DNA of 12,698 nt from JAGOPB01 sp964606295 (lineage in GTDB: Bacteria > Patescibacteriota > Minisyncoccia > Phycocordibacterales > UBA9973), in NCBI GenBank assembly GCA_964606295.1, contig CAZSFR010000023.1:1-12698 (forward strand), written 5' to 3'. Every line of letters starts with the position of its first letter. Position 1 is the stretch's first letter. The translations under genes were made by a program, and so were the position numbers. This document shows positions 1 to 7,471 of this stretch, in pieces. A model generated the notes under the pieces. It saw nothing but the letters and a program-made list of their open reading frames with translations. It was not told where the DNA came from and did no database searches.

Positions 1-1606
1 AGAGTTTCAAAGGATTGCGGTAAGACAGGCGTTCATAATGTCTGCAATTGGGACAGTAACGAGGTAAGGGCAGCCGTCTTTGTCTAAGAAATTGCAACTC
101 CTCTTTCGTAATCCTATACGCACTAATACACCGAGATAATTCATCTCCGCGATTTGGGCAGTCAATAACCTCATCAACAATTGCATCTGTTACGCTTTCG
201 ATGTTCTCTGGCAAATCTTCATTTTGCAAAGAAATAGTATAATTCTTCTCTATCCGATCTAGCCAGTTATATCCCATCACAAGGGCATCGGTCTTACGTA
301 AAGGAAAAAAATCATGGGCATTAGTTTCATTATATCCAAATGGGCTCATTTCCATGGGAAAGAATTCTCCATATTTATACACTCTCCCCTTCATATCTGT
401 ATACGGAAGATCATTCATATGTTTCTTTATTGTATTGACTGTAGCAAAGTACTCTTCCTTGCTGTATTGTTTGTTCAAAATGCAATATGATGCGTTTGTT
501 AGACCAACACAAGCAAAACAGTTTGAGCAATTCTTTAATACAAGAGAATATTCACACTCCCTGCAACCTTGTATTGTGATATAGCAAAATGAATCCTTAA
601 AACTATTCATCGTAGCACCCATAGATTCGTACACCATCTCACCATATCCACATCCTGAATTATCTATTGAATCTTTCGCATGAAGTACTCTAAATGAGTA
701 AGTTACATTCTCTGAATCATACACATCAAAACTTTTTTTCACGTTTTTTACATGGTGAATATAGTCTCCTGTTGAATTTTCTGTTGAGTATGTAAAAGCA
801 AATTTATGAATTGAAAAATCACGGAGCTGCTTTCGAAACTCATTCTTCAATTCAGACAGAACAACATGGGACCCAGAATCTATCTTTTCCATTTCTTCCT
901 TGTACTTTTCCTTGGTTAATTTCTGATTTCGAAAAACGTATTGTTGACTTCTAAGATTTGATGACATGAAGCAATTGCTACAATTTGTACAATCATAGAG
1001 AAAGAACGAGTCAACGCAACTCTGTGAATTGAACATAAAATGACTATTGTAGTTACCCTCACAGTTTGTGTTCTCGTAACAATGTTCGATCTTTATGGTA
1101 TTTAAACAGTCTGCGCAGTTTTTTGAATCATCTATGAGTGTAGAGTACAATATATCTTCACAGTCTATAACTGAAAACGAGAGGTGGCAGTTTTTATCGT
1201 CCTTTGCGTAATTAACATATTCTGAATTTATAAATGTGCCGAATTTATATGCATACAGTCGTGGATTTATTTTAAATAGTTCCCATAATTGCTCAAAGAA
1301 ATTTATATTAAAATCATATTCTCTTGAGTACATATGTTGATCCCAATAATCCCCGCTCCAACATTCCATACAATACACAGGTGCTTCGTCACAATACATG
1401 GATATAAGGCCCTTCCCACACTTTCCACATTCCCGCTTATGAAGAGACCGCTCATTTCTCCAGCACATACGCCGAACCATGCGACACTCTGGACAAAAAG
1501 TCGGCGGAGGAACTTTTATCTTTTCATAAAACGCAAAGTCATCAGATTCAATAGTGAAATCCTGCTTACAATTCTGACATGTTTTGTTTTCTGACTGATA
1601 TTCCAT
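1..1606 (-). CDS. Tandem Cys-rich zinc-ribbon/repeat protein, paralogue 1 (3' end outside window)
   Basis: Function unknown. I read 535 open codons from ATG at 1606 down to the left edge with no stop; by comparison with its neighbours about 40 C-terminal residues are missing. N-terminal ribbon A has C10/C13 and C38/C41 around a DDFAFYEK core and a PPPTFCPECR end; ribbon B has C60/C63 and C79/C82. A Cys/Asn/Asp/Ser-rich middle follows in two halves, each ending in a version of NLRxQxYxxxNxxxxKEEY, with an NSTGDY motif between them. Then comes the conserved FFPMEMSPFGYNET block and a second ribbon A ending in RYCPNCR; the closing ribbon B would lie beyond the edge. The first 40 codons are identical in DNA sequence to paralogue 2. 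No signal peptide or membrane helix is visible, so it is probably cytoplasmic. As I recall, similar proteins in CPR genomes carry hypothetical or uninformative names; not verified here. Confidence 0.88.
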   Translation of the reverse strand, partial: MEYQSENKTCQNCKQDFTIESDDFAFYEKIKVPPPTFCPECRMVRRMCWRNERSLHKRECGKCGKGLISMYCDEAPVYCMECWSGDYWDQHMYSREYDFNINFFEQLWELFKINPRLYAYKFGTFINSEYVNYAKDDKNCHLSFSVIDCEDILYSTLIDDSKNCADCLNTIKIEHCYENTNCEGNYNSHFMFNSQSCVDSFFLYDCTNCSNCFMSSNLRSQQYVFRNQKLTKEKYKEEMEKIDSGSHVVLSELKNEFRKQLRDFSIHKFAFTYSTENSTGDYIHHVKNVKKSFDVYDSENVTYSFRVLHAKDSIDNSGCGYGEMVYESMGATMNSFKDSFCYITIQGCRECEYSLVLKNCSNCFACVGLTNASYCILNKQYSKEEYFATVNTIKKHMNDLPYTDMKGRVYKYGEFFPMEMSPFGYNETNAHDFFPLRKTDALVMGYNWLDRIEKNYTISLQNEDLPENIESVTDAIVDEVIDCPNRGDELSRCISAYRITKEELQFLRQRRLPLPRYCPNCRHYERLSYRNPLKL

Positions 1607-1703
1607 ATCTCTTACTTGCTTACTTAGTTAAATAAGCAAGTAGTTATATCACCTCTTTCTGATAACAGCTTTCGCAATACACTATTTCTGGCCGGTCGGG
1701 AGC
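1485..1703. repeat. 219-bp perfect direct repeat, copy 1
   Basis: Read base by base, this is identical to 3274..3492 (offset 1789). It covers the last 20 or so codons of paralogue 2, the 37-nt spacer and the first 40 codons of paralogue 1. Identity includes synonymous positions and the spacer, and stops abruptly at both ends. The two copies bracket almost the whole of paralogue 2. Confidence 0.97.
1613..1642 (-). other. Spacer hairpin (10-bp perfect inverted repeat), copy 1
   Basis: A perfect 10-bp stem (1613-1622 with 1633-1642) and a 10-nt loop fill nearly all of the 37-nt gap between the paralogue 2 stop (1644-1646) and the paralogue 1 ATG (1604-1606). No T-run follows on the transcribed strand, so it does not look like a rho-independent terminator. 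In the mRNA the downstream arm ends 6 nt before the AUG, so it could mask the ribosome site, protect or cut the transcript, or be a recombination site. These roles are inference. Confidence 0.75.
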
Positions 1704-3395
1704 GTATGAGGTTTCGAATTCTACACCACAATTGCCTTTGTGATTGTTGTGATTTTCTTTATCACACATACATTTACGAATATATAATTTGGGTTTAGGT
1801 AATTGATTAAATAACTCATATGACCTGCAATTAGGACAAAGTCTAGGTAAGGCAATATTTAAAGCCTTATGAATATCCAATTCACGAGGTATTACCTTGA
1901 AAGCAATAGTACACTGCTCATTACAAGAACCAGAATGCATACAATTTATAATTTTATTTAAAATATCTGTATTAATTTCTTTTATATTATCAGGTAAATC
2001 TTTTGACAGAAGCATTTCTGTATAACTTTTTTCTTGTATGTCTTGCCATCCGAAACCCATCAACAATGCATCTTCTTTTAATAGTGGAAAATAATTTAAT
2101 GCACTAGTTTCATTATATTTATGGGGAGAAAGCTCTATTGGGAAAAATTCGCCATAACCATATACCAATCCTCTTTTGTCTACATAGGGCATATTCATCA
2201 TATGTTTTTTGATCTTTTTTACCATCTCAAAATACTCTTCTTTACTATATTGTTTATTTAAAATACAAAATGATTTATTTCTAAGACTAATACAGCCAAA
2301 TAAATTATTCACATTATTTCGACAAGAATCAGTATATTCTACATCTCTAACTTCTGGCCAAGCATCTTTCGAAAAAAGTATATTTGAACAGTTCACTCCA
2401 ACACTACTTACTTCATACAAAAGTGAAGAAGTGCAACATGCGTAACAGGAATCCATAGAATCTTTCGTGTCTTCGCCAAAAAATATATATTTACAATTAT
2501 CAAGATTACTACCATAAAAACACATCTTACAATTTTTGGTATTTGACACAAAATCTCCAGTAGTTTCTATGGTATTATTTATTTGAGAATATTTACGTAT
2601 AGCATTTTGTTTTAATTCTTTGAACTCTTTTTCCAAAGATAGCAACACCTCATAAGAACCAAAATCTATATTCTTAATCTCATAAAAGTATTGTTCTTTA
2701 GTTAATTTTTTATTTCTAAAAAGATAATTAGCATGACGACCCACTGTAGACATAAAACAATTAGAAGAGGCTTTCATATCAAAGCAGAAATACAAATCAA
2801 AAGAACTGGAAACATTTTGACAAAAATTTAAATTTGAAGAATCTTCACAATTTAAACAATTAAAACAACCGTCACTCTTTTTAATTAAATAAGAATCTGT
2901 AATATTTTTTGAATTTAAAGACCTGACTGTATAAATACAATCTTCACTGTTAGCAGTAGAGTAAGTTAGATAACAATTCTTTGAATGAGTAATAGCGTTG
3001 GCGTATTCTGTTTTAGTACAATTAACTATCTGCAGATTTAACCTAGGTACTTTATTTTTTAATTCTTGAAATTGTTGAAAAAAAGGTTTTGAAAAATCAT
3101 ATTCTTTTCCATAATCAATTACATCCCAATCATCTGAAAACCAACACCTATTACAATATACAGGAAAAGGAGTATCAGCAGGATATATTGCAAACATAGA
3201 ATCTTTGCAAAGGTTACAATTTCTTTTGTATAAACTTCTTTCATTTCTCCAAGCCAACCTTCTCTGCAACCTGCACTCTGGACAAAAAGTCGGCGGAGGA
3301 ACTTTTATCTTTTCATAAAACGCAAAGTCATCAGATTCAATAGTGAAATCCTGCTTACAATTCTGACATGTTTTGTTTTCTGACTGATATTCCAT
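1644..3395 (-). CDS. Tandem Cys-rich zinc-ribbon/repeat protein, paralogue 2 (AT-rich, flanked by direct repeats)
   Basis: 583 aa, function unknown. Ribbon A: C10/C13 and C38/C41; ribbon B: C60/C63 and C81/C84. The middle is rich in Cys, Asn, Asp and Ser, with FRNKKLTKEQY closing the first half, TTGDF between the halves and LRNKSFCILNKQYSKEEY closing the second. Next are FFPIELSPHKYNET and a C-terminal ribbon pair. Here the first C-terminal ribbon is altered (a CNEQC cluster, then LCPNCR), and an extra Cys/His-rich insert (CMCDKENHNNHKGNC) precedes the final C574/C577. The nearest paralogue is number 1: they share the N-terminus and the NKQYSKEEYF, IKKHM and FFP blocks. Base composition differs from its neighbours: sampled 60-base lines of the body have about 18 to 28% GC, against 35 to 43% in the other paralogues. 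Both ends lie inside the perfect 219-bp repeats, which suggests capture or exchange by homologous recombination. Confidence 0.9.
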   Translation of the reverse strand: MEYQSENKTCQNCKQDFTIESDDFAFYEKIKVPPPTFCPECRLQRRLAWRNERSLYKRNCNLCKDSMFAIYPADTPFPVYCNRCWFSDDWDVIDYGKEYDFSKPFFQQFQELKNKVPRLNLQIVNCTKTEYANAITHSKNCYLTYSTANSEDCIYTVRSLNSKNITDSYLIKKSDGCFNCLNCEDSSNLNFCQNVSSSFDLYFCFDMKASSNCFMSTVGRHANYLFRNKKLTKEQYFYEIKNIDFGSYEVLLSLEKEFKELKQNAIRKYSQINNTIETTGDFVSNTKNCKMCFYGSNLDNCKYIFFGEDTKDSMDSCYACCTSSLLYEVSSVGVNCSNILFSKDAWPEVRDVEYTDSCRNNVNNLFGCISLRNKSFCILNKQYSKEEYFEMVKKIKKHMMNMPYVDKRGLVYGYGEFFPIELSPHKYNETSALNYFPLLKEDALLMGFGWQDIQEKSYTEMLLSKDLPDNIKEINTDILNKIINCMHSGSCNEQCTIAFKVIPRELDIHKALNIALPRLCPNCRSYELFNQLPKPKLYIRKCMCDKENHNNHKGNCGVEFETSYAPDRPEIVYCESCYQKEVI

Positions 3396-3492
3396 ATCTC
3401 TTACTTGCTTACTTAGTTAAATAAGCAAGTAGTTATATCACCTCTTTCTGATAACAGCTTTCGCAATACACTATTTCTGGCCGGTCGGGAGC
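3274..3492. repeat. 219-bp perfect direct repeat, copy 2
   Basis: Second copy of the repeat at 1485..1703. It holds the last 20 or so codons of paralogue 3, the 37-nt spacer and the first 40 codons of paralogue 2. Just outside the shared segment the two copies diverge at once, in both the coding sequence of the upstream gene and that of the downstream gene. Confidence 0.97.
3402..3431 (-). other. Spacer hairpin (10-bp perfect inverted repeat), copy 2
   Basis: Identical to the hairpin at 1613..1642 (stem 3402-3411 with 3422-3431). It lies between the paralogue 3 stop (3433-3435) and the paralogue 2 ATG (3393-3395). The two upstream paralogue junctions have no such element: they are a 1-nt overlap and a 2-nt gap. 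Confidence 0.75.
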
Positions 3493-5097
3493 ATAGTTTG
3501 TGACAACCCTCTTCTGACAATTTACACACTCGCGATTCCAGAACTTGTACGGCCCGCGACGAACGATACGGTCTTGGTGACGACAATAGAAGCATTTGCG
3601 CGGAATTGGAATCGTCATTTTGCGATAGAAAAGAAATTCCTGCTCTGTAATCCTATAATTTCGTGTACACGAAGTACAATAGAGAATATCATTTTTGATA
3701 CTATCATTCACATCCTTAATATGGTCAGAAATATTCTCAGGAAGAAGAGTCTCTTTTCCGTGGGTTTGCTGTATATCATCTTCCCAGCGCCACCCCATCG
3801 CGAGCACTTCTTCCTTCGTCATTGGGAAGTTGTCTTGAGCGACGGTTTCGTTATACGCAAAAGGCGCTAGCTCAGGTGGCATAATGAGTCCATAGAGATC
3901 TTGCGCGGTAAGCTCTTGGATTATGTGGTCGCGAATTTTCTCGTAGTCTTCCTTGGAGTATTCTCTGTTGAATACTGCATACTTGCTATTTTTGAGCGCG
4001 TCACACCCAATACAATCCTGACAGTTGGAGACATAAAATCCGTGAATTATACTTCTGCAATTCTCTGCTCCATATGTACCGATAATATTGTTCGAATATC
4101 CTGTCGCAACTGCCTCGAGAAGTTGTTCTGAATTCGTACCATAGCCGATGACCCCAAGAGAATCCTTGAGAAGCTTTGATGAGAAAATGTGACGGCAATC
4201 CTCTGACTGGAAGACTTCAAAGGAATTTCTCACATTTTTGCATTCAGTAAGATAATCGCCTGTCGAGTCTACTGACTGAATATTGTTGTTTTCCCTGAGG
4301 GGAAACTCTTTCGCAAATTCATCAAACTTCTTTTTATATACCTCTATTTTTTCATAGCTTCCAAGTATTTCTCCAACTCGTTTGGTATATTCTTCTTTTG
4401 ACAGGCGTTCATTGAAAAAGTGATTACTTTTGTTGCGCAAATTCACACATCCAAAGCAGTCCGTGAGACCACTGCAATTTAAGAGAAAATGACTATCAAC
4501 ACAACCAACAACATTCTGTCCATGTGTCACCCCAGAAGATTCCTGAATATTGATTGACTCGTAACATCTATCGACAGAAAAGCCAAAATAAAGATCCGAA
4601 GAATCCATCGCCTTTCGCAGACCTCGTGAATAAAGTGTTTCTTCGGCAGGACCAGTATTGAAAACGAGGTAGCAGTTCTTGCAACCGCTCGCCATGTTCA
4701 CATATTCGCTATTTACATTTTCTCCATAGCCGATAGTCAGATAAAGCGTAATCTTCGGAACCTTGATCAAAAACTCTTTCATTTGCTCAAGATATGGTCG
4801 GGAGAAATCATAATCCTGCGCATAATCTCTAGCGTCCCATTTCTCAGAATAAAAGCAATCGTAGCAGTAAACCGTGTAAGGAAGTTTCGGATTATACATC
4901 GTGACGATTCCCTTCGCACACATACCACATTTTTGACCGGAGTAGAGTGTTGTTTCATTTCGAAATAGCGATTTCATCTTGAAACGACAATCGGGACAGA
5001 TCTTCGGCACAGGCACTTTCATCTTTTCGTAAAAAGAAAAGTCATCTGCCTCGAGGACGAAATCGTGTTTACATTTTGTGCAGTTTCTTGTTTCCAT
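3433..5097 (-). CDS. Tandem Cys-rich zinc-ribbon/repeat protein, paralogue 3
   Basis: 554 aa, function unknown. This is the cleanest example of the family plan. N-terminal ribbon A has C6/C9 and C34/C37; ribbon B follows with KCGMC and YCYDC. The repetitive middle has CVNLRNKSNHFFNERLSKEEY at the end of half one, STGDY in the linker and ALKNSKYAVFNREYSKEDY at the end of half two. MPPELAPFAYNET and a GWRWEDD segment come next. The C-terminal pair is intact: ribbon A' (YCTSC, FLFYRKM, KCFYCR) and ribbon B' (ECVNC, then C545/C548). N- and C-terminal pairs resemble each other, so the protein is book-ended by related metal-binding modules. The start codon overlaps the stop of paralogue 4 by one base (TAATG), so translation is probably coupled. 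The last 20 or so codons belong to the 219-bp repeat. Confidence 0.9.
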   Translation of the reverse strand: METRNCTKCKHDFVLEADDFSFYEKMKVPVPKICPDCRFKMKSLFRNETTLYSGQKCGMCAKGIVTMYNPKLPYTVYCYDCFYSEKWDARDYAQDYDFSRPYLEQMKEFLIKVPKITLYLTIGYGENVNSEYVNMASGCKNCYLVFNTGPAEETLYSRGLRKAMDSSDLYFGFSVDRCYESINIQESSGVTHGQNVVGCVDSHFLLNCSGLTDCFGCVNLRNKSNHFFNERLSKEEYTKRVGEILGSYEKIEVYKKKFDEFAKEFPLRENNNIQSVDSTGDYLTECKNVRNSFEVFQSEDCRHIFSSKLLKDSLGVIGYGTNSEQLLEAVATGYSNNIIGTYGAENCRSIIHGFYVSNCQDCIGCDALKNSKYAVFNREYSKEDYEKIRDHIIQELTAQDLYGLIMPPELAPFAYNETVAQDNFPMTKEEVLAMGWRWEDDIQQTHGKETLLPENISDHIKDVNDSIKNDILYCTSCTRNYRITEQEFLFYRKMTIPIPRKCFYCRHQDRIVRRGPYKFWNRECVNCQKRVVTNYAPDRPEIVYCESCYQKEVI

Positions 5098-6770
5098 TAT
5101 AGTATTCTTTCTTTGTACACCTGATCACTAACAATCATTTTTGGCCTACGTTCTGGAGGATACGCAACAGTAATCTGCTCTCCTGAAATAGCGCATACTC
5201 CATCGTAGAGTCTGCGTCTTGGGCGAAGCGCAATTCTGTCTTTGTATCGCTCGTCAGGATGAAGACGCGGAAATGAAATATTGTGTTGTCTGTAAAATGA
5301 AAGCTCAAAATCAGGGATGTTAAAATTCCTCCCTGTGCGTATACATTTAAATACTTCTTTTATAAACGTATCCGGTATATCTTTAATTGAGTCTGCAATT
5401 TGCTCTGGCTGAATTGTTTCCTTACCATATGTTCCAGGCAAATCGTCTTTCCACTTGAATCCTAGCTCGAACGCATCACCTTTTGTGAGTGGAAAATATA
5501 CTTGCGCCTGTGTTTCGTTGTAGGCAAAAGGAGAAAGTTCTGGCGGAAAGAAAAGCCCGTATTCATCTCCTTTTTTCATATGTTCAATTATCTTTTCTTT
5601 TAATTTTATATATTCATCTTTTCCGTACTGCTTATTGAAAATCATATAGTTTCCCTTCTTGACCCCAACGCAACCGAACAGTTCATTAGAATTATGACAT
5701 GAATCACAATATGAAATATTTGTATTGTCATAGGAAAGGTGTGTGAACGATACGTTTGAAGATCGTACTATAGCGTGGCACTCATAACAAAGTTCTGTGT
5801 TTACCCCTATATGATATGAATCATAAGCATCTTTAAGTCCATTTACTGTAAAGTCAACATATTTACAATCTTCCATATCTTCAGCGTCAAAACACGCATG
5901 CGCATTCTTGCTGTGCACGACCATACTGCCTGTGCAATTTACGGAATTGTCGATAAGCATTCCTCTCAGTAGTGCCTTTTCAAATATTATTTCCAGCCAG
6001 ATTTTGTAAAGCGCTTCTCTCGCGGTGTACGAAGCAAGATTGTATGTGGAGATTTTCTCGGCATATTCTTCTTTAGTGCACTTCTGATTCATGAAGTAAT
6101 ACGATTGTCCTCGTAAATTGTACGAGAGAAAACAGTTCGAGCAATTCTTGAGATCAAACGAATAATAACAATCGAAAGAATCTGTGACCTGCATGCAATA
6201 CTGACAATTGTAGACGTTGTGTACATCGATGCATTCATAAAGATTTTCGTTCGATTTTCCATAGACTTTGTAGCAGTCAGCTGCATTCTTCACAGGTATG
6301 ATATTGCTCGAATACATTGCGTTCTCTGATCTAAATGCGGTTGTAGACATGTAACAATCTTTTGAATCATTCGAGTGGTTACAAAAATCAGAGTTTACAC
6401 AATTTTTATTAAGCAGTGCTATACGCGGCACCACTAACTGTAACTCTCTCCATTGCTCAAAAAACGGTCGGGAAAAATCAAAATCCCTGCCATATATTTT
6501 CGGATCCCACCCATCGGTCCACCAATATTTGATATCAAATACTTTGTATGGAGAATCTGGGCTATATATTGAAATTATACTTTTGCCTGTGGCGTCGCAC
6601 ATTCTTCGATAAAGAGTTCGCTCATTCCTCCACAAATAGCGACGTTGCTGTCTGCAATAAGGACAAAAAGTTGGTGGAGGAACATCAATCTTTTCGTAAA
6701 AAGAGAAATCATCCGGCTCGATGACAAAGTCTTTTATGCACTGCTGACATTGTCGCGTTTCGTTTTGCAT
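5097..6770 (-). CDS. Tandem Cys-rich zinc-ribbon/repeat protein, paralogue 4 (three of four ribbons degenerate)
   Basis: 557 aa, function unknown, first of the four to be transcribed. N-terminal ribbon A is intact (C8/C11, C36/C39). The other three have lost ligands: ribbon B reads C58-x2-T61 with D79/Y82 in place of the second pair; ribbon A' reads C476-x2-T479 with H504/E507; ribbon B' reads C526-x2-S529 with S548/V551. The flanking residues (WRNERTLYRR, SFYRQHNIS, YPPERRP) are kept, so the folds probably persist without zinc. The middle carries repeated [ND]xx[ND]C[YF] units at roughly 11 to 13 residue spacing, NLRGQSYYFMNQ closing half one, NCTGS in the linker and NKQYGKDEY closing half two. 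FFPPELSPFAYNET is well conserved. It begins 2 nt after the pyrH stop with no convincing Shine-Dalgarno site, which suggests reinitiation. Confidence 0.9.
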   Translation of the reverse strand: MQNETRQCQQCIKDFVIEPDDFSFYEKIDVPPPTFCPYCRQQRRYLWRNERTLYRRMCDATGKSIISIYSPDSPYKVFDIKYWWTDGWDPKIYGRDFDFSRPFFEQWRELQLVVPRIALLNKNCVNSDFCNHSNDSKDCYMSTTAFRSENAMYSSNIIPVKNAADCYKVYGKSNENLYECIDVHNVYNCQYCMQVTDSFDCYYSFDLKNCSNCFLSYNLRGQSYYFMNQKCTKEEYAEKISTYNLASYTAREALYKIWLEIIFEKALLRGMLIDNSVNCTGSMVVHSKNAHACFDAEDMEDCKYVDFTVNGLKDAYDSYHIGVNTELCYECHAIVRSSNVSFTHLSYDNTNISYCDSCHNSNELFGCVGVKKGNYMIFNKQYGKDEYIKLKEKIIEHMKKGDEYGLFFPPELSPFAYNETQAQVYFPLTKGDAFELGFKWKDDLPGTYGKETIQPEQIADSIKDIPDTFIKEVFKCIRTGRNFNIPDFELSFYRQHNISFPRLHPDERYKDRIALRPRRRLYDGVCAISGEQITVAYPPERRPKMIVSDQVYKERIL

Positions 6771-6772
6771 TG

Positions 6773-7471
6773 TTATTTGTGTATGAGAGTTCCTTCAAAC
6801 TCCCCTCCGTCTAAGAACGTGCGGAGATTGTTGAGATCGTTTCCATTCATTATAGCCACTTCCATACCCTCCTCATCTGCCATACGAGACGCTGTGGGAT
6901 CAAAAGGCGTATTGAGCCCCGGTATCCACTCAGAAGGTATAATATTCCGGTAATCTCTCCATGAAATATCGGTAATCTTTTGTGCTTCAAGATGCGTCTT
7001 CGGATCAGCGTTATACACGAAACTTATATTGGAAAGGTTGATAATATACGTTGCTCCTATTTCTTTGGCGAGAAGGACAGTCACCTGATCGCTTGACCCA
7101 CCGGCCTGCCATCCACCGCCGACAACCACACCGTGCGTTTGAAATTGTGTTGCTTCACCGGCACCGTAGACGATTTTTTCCGGTGCGTATTCTTTGAAAA
7201 GTATGCGAACTAGTTCGGCATTGACACGCGTCGTCTGTATTCCCATCCAATCCAAGTCATGTGACTCCGGTTTTCCGATGTCTCCCGCAGCATTGTTGTA
7301 CATACGTGCAATTTTGCCACCGCCGGTAATGATGAAAAACCTATATCCTTTTTCGACAAATGACACGATGAGCGATTTAAAATCCTGCAAAAATTGCGTG
7401 TTTACTTCATCCGGAACAATCATTGATCCACCTAGTGATATAACAAATGTCTTTTGATTTTCGTTCATCAT
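6773..7471 (-). CDS. pyrH: UMP kinase, archaeal-type (amino acid kinase fold)
   Basis: 232 aa. Predicted to phosphorylate UMP to UDP with ATP in the cytoplasm, the committed step towards UTP and CTP. Visible signatures of the amino acid kinase fold are LGGSMIVPD (residues 13-21), TGGGKIAR (49-56), the MGIQTTRVNAELVR segment, a VVVGGGWQAGGSSDQV glycine-rich stretch, and NLSNISFVYNADPKT, which matches the usual TNVDGVYTADPK. The compact length and the GGSxxVP start resemble archaeal UMP kinases more than the E. coli enzyme. The start is a double Met (ATG at 7471 and 7468) preceded by GGAG 8 nt upstream inside adk. It overlaps the adk stop by 4 nt (ATGA), so the two kinases are translationally coupled. 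A different amino acid kinase specificity is possible but less likely. Confidence 0.88.
   Translation of the reverse strand: MMNENQKTFVISLGGSMIVPDEVNTQFLQDFKSLIVSFVEKGYRFFIITGGGKIARMYNNAAGDIGKPESHDLDWMGIQTTRVNAELVRILFKEYAPEKIVYGAGEATQFQTHGVVVGGGWQAGGSSDQVTVLLAKEIGATYIINLSNISFVYNADPKTHLEAQKITDISWRDYRNIIPSEWIPGLNTPFDPTASRMADEEGMEVAIMNGNDLNNLRTFLDGGEFEGTLIHK

Noticed and set aside
1334..1594. Plus-strand reading frames inside the paralogues and ribosomal genes
   Set aside because: They are antisense shadows of well-supported minus-strand genes, with no recognisable domain.
1613..1642. Rho-independent terminator in the paralogue spacer
   Set aside because: The stem is AT-rich and is not followed by a T-run on the transcribed strand; it runs straight into the next start codon.
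1485..3492. Insertion sequence or integron cassette
   Set aside because: No transposase or integrase gene, no terminal inverted repeats at the 219-bp units and no target-site duplication were seen; the repeats are homologous gene ends.
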